Shown one piece after another: positions 9,675 to 19,073 of a stretch of 64,000 nucleotides of DNA (position 1 is the first letter of the stretch; each line of letters begins with the position of its first letter). Source of the stretch: Rhodoferax aquaticus (GTDB taxonomy: Bacteria; Pseudomonadota; Gammaproteobacteria; Burkholderiales; Burkholderiaceae_C). Below the pieces are notes generated by a model that was not told where the DNA came from, made no database searches, and was given only the letters and a program-made list of their open reading frames with translations. The position numbers were made by a program, and so were the translations under genes. The stretch covers positions 4,673,691 through 4,737,690 of the forward strand of contig NZ_CP036282.1 of the NCBI RefSeq assembly GCF_006974105.1, in the 5' to 3' direction.

Positions 9675-9992
9675 ATGAGCCCACAGGCCTTCGAACTCAA
9701 AGACTACCGCCAACCCGTTGTGACTTCACTGGGCGTGATCCTCGGCTTTATCGTGGGCTTTTTAGGCCAATGGGTGACGGAGCCAGATTTCGCATTGCGC
9801 ACATGGTCAGACTGGGTGGTATTTGTGGGCTGTTTTGTAGGCTCACTGCTGCTGTTCGCTGCGCTGTTTCGCATGCTTCAGCCCAGCGTGCCGCAGGAAG
9901 ACGCCTTGGCCCACTACCGTGTCACGCTCAAGATGTACATGGTGGGATTGGGCGCGGCTTTTGGCGGCATCCTCGTTTCAGCCTTTATCTGA
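9675..9992 (+). CDS. small three-helix membrane protein, hypothetical
   Basis: 105 residues with three hydrophobic segments (about residues 16-33, 46-64 and 88-104) and no recognised family. GGAGAAAG precedes the ATG at a good distance. It is in line with the FAD oxidoreductase and ends only seven bases before the stop of the converging LysR gene. It may help place the oxidoreductase at the membrane, but that is only a guess from adjacency. Confidence 0.7.
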   Translation: MSPQAFELKDYRQPVVTSLGVILGFIVGFLGQWVTEPDFALRTWSDWVVFVGCFVGSLLLFAALFRMLQPSVPQEDALAHYRVTLKMYMVGLGAAFGGILVSAFI

Positions 9993-9999
9993 AGGCTTC

Positions 10000-10893
10000 T
10001 CAGGACGCAGCTTGCCCCTCCCGAAGCAGCCAGTCATGCATTTGGGTAATGCGCTCGCTGCGCGGTTCGTCGGCCCGCCGAGAAATCCACCACGTCTTGC
10101 CAGGTACCACTGGGTACCCGTCAAGCGCATGCAATCGCCCCTCATCCATCGCTTCTTGGGCAAGCGAACGTGGCAAGAAGGCCAGCCCTAGTCCGCGCTG
10201 GGCTGCGTCTAACAGCAGGCGTTCGTCGTCGTAGATGACTCTTTTGCGAAAGCGGTGCAGATGTTCGCGAAACACATCCGCCGTTGCTTGGCCCGTGAAT
10301 GCATCTTCCATGCAAACCAGCCCCACATGCGCATGGTGCTGATCAACTGCAACGCCTTCCAAGCTCGGTAACAGTGCGGTAGATGCGACCATCACCCAGC
10401 TATCAGTCATCAGGGGTGACTCCTTGAGTCCACTCTGGGCGAGAGGGCGTTCGCTAATGGAAATGTCCACATCAATCTCATCCACATAGCGGGCTGTAAC
10501 GTCGGTCGACAACAAGGGACATAGACCGGGTAGGTCGGCCATTAGCCGCACCATGCGCGCTTGCAACCAACCATGCATGAGCGGCGCCGGACACACCAAC
10601 ACCACCAAGCCTTCATCTTGGTAGCTGTTGATACGGCCCATGCCATTGCGCAGTGTGTTGATGGCCCCTTGCACGCTGCTGAGCAAAATTTTGCCAGCCA
10701 CGGTCAACTCCACCCCCCGGCCAATGCGCCGAAACACCGGCTGGCCGAGCTGGGCTTCGAGCAACTGAATTTGATGGCTGATCGCACTTTGCGAGAGGGC
10801 CAGTTCATCGGCAGCGCGAGAAAAATTGCCCAAGCGAGCGGCCGCTTCAAAGCCGATCAACAACTTCATGGAGGGAACACGTGGCAGCAACAT
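10000..10893 (-). CDS. LysR-family transcriptional regulator, GcvA-like
   Basis: 297 residues from ATG 10893. The N-terminal helix-turn-helix (LSQSAISHQIQLLEAQLGQP) and the form PS-x-K-LLIGFEAAARLGNFSRAAD are typical of the GcvA branch of LysR regulators, followed by a periplasmic-binding-protein-like effector domain. It is divergent from the agmatine deiminase operon across 94 bases holding a perfect 14-base palindrome, so it most likely controls agmatine/putrescine metabolism. An upstream TTG at 10920 is less likely as start because it would place the palindrome inside the gene. Confidence 0.88.
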   Translation of the reverse strand: MLLPRVPSMKLLIGFEAAARLGNFSRAADELALSQSAISHQIQLLEAQLGQPVFRRIGRGVELTVAGKILLSSVQGAINTLRNGMGRINSYQDEGLVVLVCPAPLMHGWLQARMVRLMADLPGLCPLLSTDVTARYVDEIDVDISISERPLAQSGLKESPLMTDSWVMVASTALLPSLEGVAVDQHHAHVGLVCMEDAFTGQATADVFREHLHRFRKRVIYDDERLLLDAAQRGLGLAFLPRSLAQEAMDEGRLHALDGYPVVPGKTWWISRRADEPRSERITQMHDWLLREGQAAS

Positions 10894-10900
10894 ATGAAAA

Positions 10901-10914
10901 TTATTGATCAATAA
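10901..10914. promoter_or_regulatory. 14-base perfect palindrome, candidate LysR operator
   Basis: TTATTGATCAATAA reads the same on both strands. It lies eight bases upstream of the LysR start codon and 74 bases upstream of the agmatine deiminase start, where an autoregulatory LysR site is expected. Confidence 0.5.
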
Positions 10915-10987
10915 AGGCAAAAAACTTCGCTTTTATTTGTATCTGATGCTTTTTAGACTCGCAGCACATCAACTTTGGAAGTGCTTT

Positions 10988-12049
10988 ATGCGTCGATTCG
11001 ATGCCCGTCTGCAGGGCTACCACATGCCCGCTGAATGGGAACCCATGGCCGCCATGTGGTTGGGCTGGCCAGTGCTACAGGACCGGGAAACCTTGTGGGG
11101 TGCGCATTACCCGCGGGTTGAACAAGAGTTTGCTTTAGCAGCCCAAACCTTTGCCCGCTACCAACCCTGCAAAGTCACCGCCCACCACTCCAGGGCCGAG
11201 CAAGCACGGCGCCTGTGTGGACCCACGGTAGAAGTGGTCGAAGTGGCGGCTGAGGACAATTGGATCCGCGATTGTGGGCCTGTCTTCCTGCGTGGCAAAG
11301 ATGGCTCCTTGCTTGCGGCGGTGTTCCGTTTCAATGCATGGGGCGAAAAGTACCAACCACACGATGGCTGCCAACAGCTGGCGCAAGACATGGCGCGCAC
11401 CGCAGGGGTACGGATCGTCAACTCCGCCATGGTGCTAGAGGGGGGGTCGTTTTACGTGGACGGACAGGGCACGCTGTTAACAACCGAGTCTTGCCTGTTG
11501 CACCCCAACCGCAACCCCCACATGAATCGCCGGGAGATTGAGGAAGAACTAGGCCGCATGCTGGGTGTCCGCAAAGTCATTTGGCTGCCAGGCAACCCTG
11601 GCGAAGTAGAAACCAACGGGCATGTGGACGGCATCGCGTCGTTCATCGGCCAAGGGCGTGTCTTGGTGCAGTCGGCGTCCCCCGACCAGGGCGAGTATTT
11701 CCGCGTGATGCGAGAAAACCGCCGCGCGTTGGCGCTTGCGACCGATGCTGCCGGTCGACACTTCGAGTTTTTGGAACTTCCCTCCCCTATCGTGAGCGAG
11801 CGGTTTGGCTCCGAACGCTATTGCGACTGCTATGCCAACTACGTGCTGCTCAATGGCGCAGTGGTGTCCACCGCTTTCGGCGTGCCTGAGGACGACGCTG
11901 CACGCAAAGTGTTTGCCCAAGCCTTCCCCGGGCGAGCCGTGGAGTTGTTGCCCGTGACCGCCATTTCGATGGGCGGCGGTAGCTTGCACTGCTCGACCCA
12001 ACAACAACCTGCCTGCATTTCAAGGTCTTCACCCGGAGCGCACCCATGA
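10988..12049 (+). CDS. aguA: agmatine deiminase (cytosolic)
   Basis: 353 residues, close to the usual 360-370. Agmatine deiminase hydrolyses agmatine to N-carbamoylputrescine and ammonia. Diagnostic motifs are YHMPAEWEPMAAMWLGWP at the N-terminus, EDNWIRDCGPVF, LEGGSFYVDG, the GHVDGIASF histidine and the nucleophile cysteine in GGGSLHCSTQQQPA. No signal peptide is present with ATG 10988; Met12 is an alternative start. The stop overlaps the next start by four bases (ATGA), coupling it to the amidase that takes the following step. Confidence 0.92.
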   Translation: MRRFDARLQGYHMPAEWEPMAAMWLGWPVLQDRETLWGAHYPRVEQEFALAAQTFARYQPCKVTAHHSRAEQARRLCGPTVEVVEVAAEDNWIRDCGPVFLRGKDGSLLAAVFRFNAWGEKYQPHDGCQQLAQDMARTAGVRIVNSAMVLEGGSFYVDGQGTLLTTESCLLHPNRNPHMNRREIEEELGRMLGVRKVIWLPGNPGEVETNGHVDGIASFIGQGRVLVQSASPDQGEYFRVMRENRRALALATDAAGRHFEFLELPSPIVSERFGSERYCDCYANYVLLNGAVVSTAFGVPEDDAARKVFAQAFPGRAVELLPVTAISMGGGSLHCSTQQQPACISRSSPGAHP

Positions 12050-12951
12050 CCCGAAAACTAACGGTTGCCGCCGTCCAAATGGCCTCTGGAAGCTGGAACC
12101 TACAAGACAACATGGCGCGAGCCGAGCGGCTGATCCGAGAGGCTGCTAGCGGTGGTGCACAGCTGGTGCTTTGCCCGGAGTTGTTCATGTCGCCGTACTT
12201 TTGCATCGACCAAAACGGCCAGCACTTGGCGCTGGCTGAGCCGTTTGAAGGCCACACGGGCATTGCACATTTTGCCCGCCTCGCGGCTGAGCTCAAAGTG
12301 GTGATCCCCATTGGCTTCTTCGAGCGCGCAGGGAACGTGGCCTACAACAGTGTGGCCGTGGCCGACGCGGACGGGCGGGTACTTGGGCGTTACCGCAAAA
12401 CCCACATTCCCGACGGAACCGGCTACACAGAAAAGTTTTACTTTGCACCCGGTGACACCGGCTTTAAGGTGTGGGACACCCAGGTTGGGCGCATCGGCAT
12501 CGGCATTTGCTGGGACCAGTGGTTTCCCGAGACCGCACGCAGCTTGGCGCTGATGGGCGCAGAGGTCTTGTGCTTTCCCACCATCATCGGCTCCGAGCCC
12601 TGGGACCCCGCCTATGACTCTAGCGGCCACTGGCAGCGCACTATGCAGGGCCACGCAGCCGCCAATATGGTGCCGGTGGTAGCGGCCAACCGCATTGGTA
12701 CGGAGACGGGGCTGGGCAATGGCAACGCACAGCAAGCGCCGCTCACCAGCACCTTCTATGGCAGCAGCTTCATCACCGACCACACGGGCGCCAAGCTGCA
12801 GGAAGCAGGGCGGACGGAAGAAGCCATATTGATCCAGACACTGGACCTTGATGCCATGCGCGCCGACCGCCAAAGCTGGGGATTTTTCCGTGACCGGCGA
12901 CCTGCCATGTACCGCACGCTGCTAACCAGCGATGGCGTGCTCGCTTGCTGA
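12046..12951 (+). CDS. aguB: N-carbamoylputrescine amidase
   Basis: 301 residues, a full-length nitrilase-superfamily amidase. It hydrolyses N-carbamoylputrescine to putrescine, CO2 and ammonia. The Glu-Lys-Cys triad is visible in LCPELFMSPYFC, RYRKTHIPD and GIGICWDQWFPE. The late motif QSWGFFRDRRPAMYR is characteristic of this subfamily rather than of other nitrilases. It is translationally coupled to the agmatine deiminase and followed after 30 bases by a polyamine-binding lipoprotein gene, so one operon handles agmatine uptake and conversion. Confidence 0.93.
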   Translation: MTRKLTVAAVQMASGSWNLQDNMARAERLIREAASGGAQLVLCPELFMSPYFCIDQNGQHLALAEPFEGHTGIAHFARLAAELKVVIPIGFFERAGNVAYNSVAVADADGRVLGRYRKTHIPDGTGYTEKFYFAPGDTGFKVWDTQVGRIGIGICWDQWFPETARSLALMGAEVLCFPTIIGSEPWDPAYDSSGHWQRTMQGHAAANMVPVVAANRIGTETGLGNGNAQQAPLTSTFYGSSFITDHTGAKLQEAGRTEEAILIQTLDLDAMRADRQSWGFFRDRRPAMYRTLLTSDGVLAC

Positions 12952-12981
12952 CGCCGTGGTTTTGACACAAAGGAATTTTTC

Positions 12982-14139
12982 ATGCAACTCTCCCCCATTC
13001 TGTGCATAGGGGCAATGGCCGCCCTGCTGAGCGCCTGCTCACCTGCACCCGCACCATCGTCCACCACCGTGGCACCCATGGATACGGCCGCACCGCCTCT
13101 AGCCTTAGACGCAGAGAAGGTGCTGAACATCTACAACTGGCCCGACTACATACCGCCAGAAACGATTGCAGCTTTCGAGAAGGAGACTGGCATCAAGGTC
13201 AATTACGACACCTACGAAAGCAACGAGGCCATGCACGCCAAGGTCGCTGCAGGCAACACGGGCTATGACATTGCGGTCACAGGGAACGTGTTTGCCAAGC
13301 AGCAAGTTGCAGGGGGCATCATGCAAGCCTTGGAAACTGGCAAGTTGACCCGGTACGGAAACTTGGACAAGCACCTGATGGCCAAGCTGGCACTGGATGA
13401 CCCGGGCAATCGCCATTTGATCCCATGGGCATGGGGTTTCACAACGGTGGGCATCAACACAAGCAAAGCCCAAAAAGCCCTAGGCGGCTTGCCCATGCCA
13501 GAGAACGCGTGGGACCTTGTCTTCAACCCCGTCTACACCCGCAAGCTCAAGGCTTGCGGCATTGCCTTTCAAGACTCTTCGACCGACGTGATCCCGCTGG
13601 CGCTACACCATGTCGGGAAGAACCCCAGCTCAGCCGATGCAGCGGATTTACAGGCCGCAACGGACATGCTGGCCAAAGTACGCCCCGACATACGGATGTT
13701 TTCGAGCGGCATGATTGACGACCTGGCCAGCGGCAAAGCGTGCGTCGCGATCGGTTGGTCCAGCGAAATCAATATGGCGGCTTCCAGAATCAAAGAGAAC
13801 GGCTCCAACGATGTCATCGAGGCACTGATTCCCCGAACCGGTGGCATTTTTTTCTATGACGCCATGGGCATTCTTAAAGAAGCCAAGCATGTGAAAAACG
13901 CAATGGCTTTTGTGGACTTCTATCTGCGCCCAGAGTACGCTGCGGCCATGACCAATGGGTTTAACTACCCTACGGGCAACACCGCGGCCGCAGCGTTGCT
14001 CACACCCGATGTGCAGCAGAACAGGAGCATCAATATGAGCGAAGAAGCAATCAAACGACTCATTTTCACTGGCGCGCTCAGCGCGGAAGCGCGCAGCAGC
14101 ATGCAGCAAGCCTTCGTAGCTTTCAAGAAAGCTAAGTGA
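12982..14139 (+). CDS. PotF/PotD-like polyamine-binding lipoprotein
   Basis: 385 residues. A lipoprotein signal peptide ends in LLSAC (cysteine about residue 19), followed by a Pro/Ala/Ser-rich linker. The mature part begins KVLNIYNWPDYIPPETI, the hallmark of the spermidine/putrescine periplasmic binding family, with the substrate-contact SNE and a conserved W near residue 154. AAGGAA precedes the ATG. No permease or ATPase gene is nearby, so the transporter partner must be elsewhere or the protein acts as a sensor or scavenger. It overlaps the next gene by four bases. Confidence 0.9.
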   Translation: MQLSPILCIGAMAALLSACSPAPAPSSTTVAPMDTAAPPLALDAEKVLNIYNWPDYIPPETIAAFEKETGIKVNYDTYESNEAMHAKVAAGNTGYDIAVTGNVFAKQQVAGGIMQALETGKLTRYGNLDKHLMAKLALDDPGNRHLIPWAWGFTTVGINTSKAQKALGGLPMPENAWDLVFNPVYTRKLKACGIAFQDSSTDVIPLALHHVGKNPSSADAADLQAATDMLAKVRPDIRMFSSGMIDDLASGKACVAIGWSSEINMAASRIKENGSNDVIEALIPRTGGIFFYDAMGILKEAKHVKNAMAFVDFYLRPEYAAAMTNGFNYPTGNTAAAALLTPDVQQNRSINMSEEAIKRLIFTGALSAEARSSMQQAFVAFKKAK

Positions 14140-15248
14140 CAAAAATGCTCAACCGCCGCAGAACACTCCAATCGCTCGCAGGTTTATCCATGGCCATGAC
14201 GCAGGCGCTGCCGAGCTTGGCGAACACGCCCGCCACAGCCGCTTGGCGAATGCCCGACGAAGGAGAGCCGCACGCGCGAACGTGGATGGCCTTTGGTGCG
14301 CAACTTGACATTTGGGGTGCAGAGCTGTTGCCCGTTGTACAACAAGACTTGGCCAACATCGCCATGGCGATTGCCCGATTCGAGCCCGTGTCAATGCTGG
14401 TGCGCCCCAGCGATATGGCTAAGGCGACCTCCCTGTTGAAGGGATCGCGCGTCGAACTGGTCGAACAAATGGTGGATGACTTCTGGATGCGCGACTCAGG
14501 GCCCGTATTCGTGACCAACGCGCAAGGCAAGAAGGCGGCAGTCGACTTCAATTTCAATGGCTGGGGCAAGAAGCAGAAGCACACACACGACGCCAAGGTA
14601 GCCGCCTTCGTTGCAGGCCGAGCAGGCGCGCAACGCATGCGCACCAGCTTGGTCCTAGAAGGGGGCGGCATCGAGGTAGATGGACACGGCACGGCCATCA
14701 TCACCGAGAGCTGCGTGCTCAATGCCAACCGCAACCCTGGCGTTTCAAAAGCCGCCTGCGAGGCTGAACTCAAGCGCCTTCTGGGGCTGGAAAAGATTCT
14801 CTGGTTACCGGGCATCAAGGGGAAAGACATCACCGACGGCCACACCGATTTCTACGCACGCTTTGCATCCCCAGGCGTGGTTCTCGCGGGCTATGACCCA
14901 GACCCAGACTCCTACGACCATGCGGTGACTACGCGGCATTTAGCCATGCTGCGCGAGATGACAGACGCGCGAGGCAAGCCACTGGAAGTGGTCGTGATGG
15001 AAGCGCCCACAACCGTGCGTGAACACTACGCGGGCAAGGACTTCGCAGCGGGCTACATCAACTTCTACGTGTGCAATGGCGCGGTCATTGCACCCCAATT
15101 TGGTGACCGCGCTGCCGATGCCAACGCGCGCGACACGCTCAAAGACCTCTTTCCTACGCGCGAGGTCGTGCAGCTCAACGTCGACGGCGTCGCCGCTGGG
15201 GGTGGTGGAATCCATTGCACGACGCAGCAGGAACCGGCCGTGGCGTGA
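14136..15248 (+). CDS. exported agmatine deiminase-like enzyme
   Basis: 370 residues from GTG 14136 (overlapping the previous stop) or 367 from ATG 14145. Unlike the first deiminase it begins with a signal peptide, NRRRTLQSLAGLSMAMTQA then ALPSLANT, which resembles a Tat or Sec leader. The catalytic motifs are kept: VDDFWMRDSGPVF, LEGGGIEVDG, DGHTDFYARF and the cysteine in GGGGIHCTTQQEP. It is therefore probably an active, envelope-located member of the peptidyl-arginine/agmatine deiminase family. Its pairing with a polyamine-binding lipoprotein suggests a periplasmic step on agmatine or a related guanidine. Confidence 0.85.
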   Translation: MTKMLNRRRTLQSLAGLSMAMTQALPSLANTPATAAWRMPDEGEPHARTWMAFGAQLDIWGAELLPVVQQDLANIAMAIARFEPVSMLVRPSDMAKATSLLKGSRVELVEQMVDDFWMRDSGPVFVTNAQGKKAAVDFNFNGWGKKQKHTHDAKVAAFVAGRAGAQRMRTSLVLEGGGIEVDGHGTAIITESCVLNANRNPGVSKAACEAELKRLLGLEKILWLPGIKGKDITDGHTDFYARFASPGVVLAGYDPDPDSYDHAVTTRHLAMLREMTDARGKPLEVVVMEAPTTVREHYAGKDFAAGYINFYVCNGAVIAPQFGDRAADANARDTLKDLFPTREVVQLNVDGVAAGGGGIHCTTQQEPAVA

Positions 15249-15290
15249 GCCCTAGGAGCGTGCAGGCTGAACGTTCCAAGCAAATCACAA

Positions 15291-15318
15291 AAGGGGATGC
15301 CATTGCATCCCCTTTTTT
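15291..15318 (+). terminator. Rho-independent terminator ending the agmatine operon
   Basis: A perfect 10-bp stem (AAGGGGATGC / GCATCCCCTT) with the four-base loop CATT runs into six T. It lies 43 bases past the stop of the exported deiminase. Confidence 0.95.
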
Positions 15319-15329
15319 GCTTCTTATTT

Positions 15330-15368
15330 GATAGCTGCTTGGGCAATACCCATGGGCGCAATAGCCAC
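15330..15368. repeat. palindromic intergenic repeat, copy 2 (degenerate)
   Basis: Shares GATAGCTGCTTG, CCATGGGCGCAA and flanking bases with the copy at 2199-2237, but the arms no longer pair perfectly. It lies just after the terminator, in the 250-base gap before the alanine dehydrogenase gene. Confidence 0.6.
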
Positions 15369-15497
15369 TTTTTGCCATGTTTGTGCCCGAAAGGCATTAG
15401 CCAATCGAATACTGCCGCTGACGCACTGATCTCTGTTTTCATTCCTGTGGGTCAGGAACACACTGCGCATTCCTACAACACCAAAACAGGAGACACC

Positions 15498-16613
15498 ATG
15501 CGTATCGGACTACCCAAAGAGATCAAGAACCATGAATACCGCGTAGGGCTCACGCCTGCGAGCGTGCGCGAGCTAGTCGCCCACGGGCACCAGGTGCTGG
15601 TGCAGGCCGGGGCGGGGGCCGCCATCGGTTTGGCGGATGCACAGTACCAAGCGGCGGGCGCGCAGATCGTGGCCGATGCAGCCACTGTGTTTGCCCAGGC
15701 AGACATGGTGGTCAAGGTCAAAGAGCCGCAGCCCCAAGAGTGCGCCATGCTGCGCCCCGGGCAAATTCTGTACACCTATTTGCACCTGGCACCCGACCCC
15801 GAGCAAACGGCGGCCTTGGTCAAATCTGGGGCCATTTGCATTGCCTACGAAACCATTACCGGCCCCGGTGGCGGGCTTCCCCTCTTGGCCCCTATGAGCG
15901 AAGTGGCGGGCCGCATGGCGGTGCAGGCGGCTGCGGCGCACCTTGAAAAGTCCAAGGGTGGCATGGGCGTGCTCCTCGGCGGTGTACCCGGCGTGCCAGC
16001 AGGCCATGTGGTGATTTTGGGCGGCGGCGTGGTGGGCACGCACGCCTTGCAGGTGGCTGTGGGCATGGGTGCCAAGGTGACCGTGCTGGACAAAAACGTA
16101 GACCGCCTTCGCCAGTTGGATTTGGTGTTTGGCAACCGCATCCACACGCTGTACTCCAGCGCCCAAAGTGTGGAAGACGCAGTGCTAGATGCCGAGGTGG
16201 TGATTGGCGGGGTACTCATTCCCGGTGCTGCTGCGCCCAAGTTGGTAACCCGCAGCATGGTCGCGCGCATGAAGCCGGGCGCTGTGGTGGTAGACGTGGC
16301 GATTGACCAAGGCGGCTGCTTTGAAACCTCACACGCGACCACCCATGCAGACCCCACGTTTGTGGTGGACGGCGTGGTGCACTACTGCGTGGCCAACATG
16401 CCGGGCGCCGTGGCCCGCACCTCCACCTTTGCCCTGAACAATGCCACCATCGCGCATGCCGTGGCTTTGGCAGACAAGGGCTGGAAGCGCGCGCTGCAAG
16501 ACAACCCCCACCTGAAAAACGGCCTCAACGTGGCCGAGGGCAAAGTTACCTACGAAGCGGTTGCCCATGCGCTGGGCTTGGGCTATGTGAGTGCAGACTC
16601 CGTGCTGGCCTAA
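15498..16613 (+). CDS. ald: alanine dehydrogenase
   Basis: 371 residues, exactly the common family length, from ATG 15498 after an AGGAGA site. It interconverts L-alanine and pyruvate with NAD. The N-terminal [20 protein letters not shown] contains the substrate-binding Arg and Lys-region residues. The nucleotide-binding fold is seen in [21 protein letters not shown]. The late stretch [20 protein letters not shown] is characteristic. It is a single gene; the neighbour converges from the other strand. Confidence 0.95.
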   Translation: MRIGLPKEIKNHEYRVGLTPASVRELVAHGHQVLVQAGAGAAIGLADAQYQAAGAQIVADAATVFAQADMVVKVKEPQPQECAMLRPGQILYTYLHLAPDPEQTAALVKSGAICIAYETITGPGGGLPLLAPMSEVAGRMAVQAAAAHLEKSKGGMGVLLGGVPGVPAGHVVILGGGVVGTHALQVAVGMGAKVTVLDKNVDRLRQLDLVFGNRIHTLYSSAQSVEDAVLDAEVVIGGVLIPGAAAPKLVTRSMVARMKPGAVVVDVAIDQGGCFETSHATTHADPTFVVDGVVHYCVANMPGAVARTSTFALNNATIAHAVALADKGWKRALQDNPHLKNGLNVAEGKVTYEAVAHALGLGYVSADSVLA

Positions 16614-16651
16614 GCCCGCACCAGACCGCGTTTAGGCGCGGCTGGCCGTGC

Positions 16652-17506
16652 TTACAAACCCACGCTAGCAACGTGTGCGTCCAGCCACATCTTTAGCGTG
16701 TCGAACACGGGCGTTGCGTCTTGCTCGTTGAAAATCTCGTGGTAAAGCTTGTCAAAGCACACCGTCTGCACCAGTGACTTAGGCGCCGCAGCCGCAAAGG
16801 CGCGGCTGCCTGCTGGGTTGACCAAGCGGTCATCGCCTGCGTACATGAGCAGGGTAGGCACCTTCCAGTGCTTGGCCATGGCCACCGTCTTGGGCCCCGT
16901 GTCCGCAATGTAGCGGGCCAAGCGCGCCGATATGCGGTCGTGGACCCAGTGGTCTTTTTTGTAGGCACTCACCACGGCCGGGTCGTGCGAGAGGTACTGC
17001 GGCTTCACGCCATTGCCCACGCGCAAATTAGGCGCAATGCGCGGCAACACCGCCAAGAGCAGCTTTTGAAACGCACTCAAGCCCGGGTCAAACGCGGGAG
17101 ACGACAAGACCAAGGCGTCGATGGGGCGCATGCGCAGCGCCACAAACTGGGCGGCTACCAAGCCGCCCAAGCTGTGTCCCAACAAAATCAAAGGCGTGTT
17201 GCGGGGCATGCGGCCACGGGTGGTGGCCACCACATCGGCCAAGTCGCTAATGAGGCGCTTTTTGTCTGGCAAGCCGCCACGCACACCGGCAGACTCGCCA
17301 TGGCCGTAGTGGTCATGGGCGCGCACGGCAAAACCCCAGCTATTGAGTTTGCGCGCCACATGGTTGTAGCGCCCGCCATGCTCCCCCAGGCCGTGGACGA
17401 TGAGTACCACGCCCCGCATAGGAACATCGTCATCCAAGGGCCAGTCTTGCACCGCGACGTGGTCGCCGGTGCTGGCAATCAGTGCAGAGAGGGTGGAATC
17501 GGTCAT
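16652..17506 (-). CDS. alpha/beta hydrolase, monoacylglycerol lipase-like
   Basis: 284 residues. The monoglyceride-lipase type [14 protein letters not shown] oxyanion-hole motif, the nucleophile serine in [14 protein letters not shown] (about residue 113), an acidic residue in [12 protein letters not shown] and the histidine in LYHEIFNE complete a catalytic triad. No signal peptide. Likely cytosolic, acting on monoglycerides or other short esters. The next gene on the same strand (M20 peptidase) ends 21 bases before this start, so they may be co-transcribed. Confidence 0.85.
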   Translation of the reverse strand: MTDSTLSALIASTGDHVAVQDWPLDDDVPMRGVVLIVHGLGEHGGRYNHVARKLNSWGFAVRAHDHYGHGESAGVRGGLPDKKRLISDLADVVATTRGRMPRNTPLILLGHSLGGLVAAQFVALRMRPIDALVLSSPAFDPGLSAFQKLLLAVLPRIAPNLRVGNGVKPQYLSHDPAVVSAYKKDHWVHDRISARLARYIADTGPKTVAMAKHWKVPTLLMYAGDDRLVNPAGSRAFAAAAPKSLVQTVCFDKLYHEIFNEQDATPVFDTLKMWLDAHVASVGL

Positions 17507-17527
17507 GGCGTGGGGCGCTCGGTAGGT

Positions 17528-18988
17528 TTAGGGGCAGGCCGCGATGACGTGCGCAACCGCGGCGGTCAACTTCTTGGCGTAGGGTACATGCAAAAACTCG
17601 TTGGGGCCATGGGCGTTGCTCTTAGGGCCGAGCACGCCACACACCATCATCTGCGCCTTGGGAAAGCCCTTGGACAACATGTTCATCAGCGGAATGGTGC
17701 CACCTTGACCAATGTAGCCGCAAGATGCGCCAAAGTGGGCTTGTGATGCGCCATTGAGCGCCGCCTCAAACCAAGGTGCGGTGCTGGGTGCATTCCAGCC
17801 GGTATTGCCCGCTGCGTTTTCAAATGTCACCTTGGCTTGGTAGGGTGCATTGTCTTCAAGCAGCGCTTTGAGTTCTTGCACCGCACCTGCGGCCTCCACC
17901 AGGGGTGGCAAACGCAGGCTGATCTTGAACGCGGTGTAGGGGCGCAGCACGTTGCCCGCATTCTTCAAGTCCGGCATGCCGTCCACACCGGTCACGCTCA
18001 AGGTGGGGCGCCATGTGCGGTTTAACAGCGCTTGCAGCGGATCTGTCGTGGTGGGCAAGGCGAACTGGGTGGCACCACCGCAGTCGTAGTGCGCCCAGGG
18101 GAAGCGCTTGTACAGCTCTTCACCCAAAATGGCCGCCGTGGCTTGGGCTTGTTGCAAGCGGTCGGCGGGCACTTCGCAGTGGAAGCTGGCGGGCAGCAAA
18201 CGCCCGGTGGCACTGTCTTCCAAACGGTCCAAGACCTGGCGCATGATGCGAAAGCTCGATGGCACCAAGCCACTGGCGTCGCCGGAGTGCACGCCTTCGG
18301 TCAAAATTTCTACGCGCAACACACCTGTGGCCTGGCCACGCAAGCTGCTGGTGAGCCAGAGTTGGTCGTAGTTGCCAGCGCCAGAGTCCAGGCACACCAC
18401 CAAACTCACATCGCCCAAACGGGGCTTGAGCGCATCGACATAGGGCAGCAAGTCGTAAGAGCCGCTTTCTTCGCAGGTTTCGATCAGCCCCACGATGCGG
18501 GGGTGCGGCACGTTTTGGCTCTTGAGCGACTGAATGGCCGCAATGGCGGCATAGGCGGCGTAACCATCGTCTGCACCGCCCCGGCCGTACAAGCGGCCGT
18601 CTTCGTACTTGGGTGTCCATGGCCCCAAATCGCTGCGCCAGCCTGAAAACTCGGGCTGCTTGTCCAAGTGGCCATACATCAGCACGGTTTGGGTGGAGTC
18701 CACCTTGGTGGCGGGCACTTCAAAAAACAAAACCGGCGTGCGCCCTTCGATCTGAATCACTTCCAGCGTCAAGCCGCTAACCTTTTGCGCCTCAATCCAC
18801 GCGGCGGTGGAGCGCACCACGGTGTTCAGGTAGCCATGGGCTGCCCAGTCGGCGTCAAACATGGGGGACTTGGCAGGCACTTGGATGTATTCCTCCAAGC
18901 GGTGAACAATGTCGCTGTCCCACTTCTGGCTCACCTGGTCCAGGGTGGCTTGGTCATTCAGCGCATGGGCGGGAATTCGTGCGTTCAT
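17528..18988 (-). CDS. M20-family metallopeptidase
   Basis: 486 residues from ATG 18988, preceded by AAGGA at nine bases. Peptidase M20/M25/M40 signatures are present: LMYGHLDKQPEFSGW (zinc His and Asp region), GRGGADDGYAAYAA, the Glu pair in ETCEESGS and HGPNEFLHVP near the end. The inserted dimerisation domain is at roughly residues 215-380. Long M20 members of this kind act on dipeptides or carnosine-like substrates, but specificity cannot be read. Transcribed ahead of the lipase-like gene. Confidence 0.88.
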   Translation of the reverse strand: MNARIPAHALNDQATLDQVSQKWDSDIVHRLEEYIQVPAKSPMFDADWAAHGYLNTVVRSTAAWIEAQKVSGLTLEVIQIEGRTPVLFFEVPATKVDSTQTVLMYGHLDKQPEFSGWRSDLGPWTPKYEDGRLYGRGGADDGYAAYAAIAAIQSLKSQNVPHPRIVGLIETCEESGSYDLLPYVDALKPRLGDVSLVVCLDSGAGNYDQLWLTSSLRGQATGVLRVEILTEGVHSGDASGLVPSSFRIMRQVLDRLEDSATGRLLPASFHCEVPADRLQQAQATAAILGEELYKRFPWAHYDCGGATQFALPTTTDPLQALLNRTWRPTLSVTGVDGMPDLKNAGNVLRPYTAFKISLRLPPLVEAAGAVQELKALLEDNAPYQAKVTFENAAGNTGWNAPSTAPWFEAALNGASQAHFGASCGYIGQGGTIPLMNMLSKGFPKAQMMVCGVLGPKSNAHGPNEFLHVPYAKKLTAAVAHVIAACP

Positions 18989-19073
18989 TGTGTTTGTCCT
19001 TTTGTAGCCAAAAGCAAAATCCTGCATCATGCCACTGGGCGGGCTAGTTCCGCAGTGGCGCAGGGCCGACTTG

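Noticed and set aside
12982-14139. Lone polyamine-binding gene taken as the remnant of a decayed ABC transporter operon
   Set aside because: The gene is intact with a good lipobox and is coupled to its neighbour; no permease or ATPase fragments are seen.
16868-17746. A 292-codon plus-strand frame across the lipase-like and peptidase genes
   Set aside because: It spans the boundary of two genes on the other strand and has no domain.
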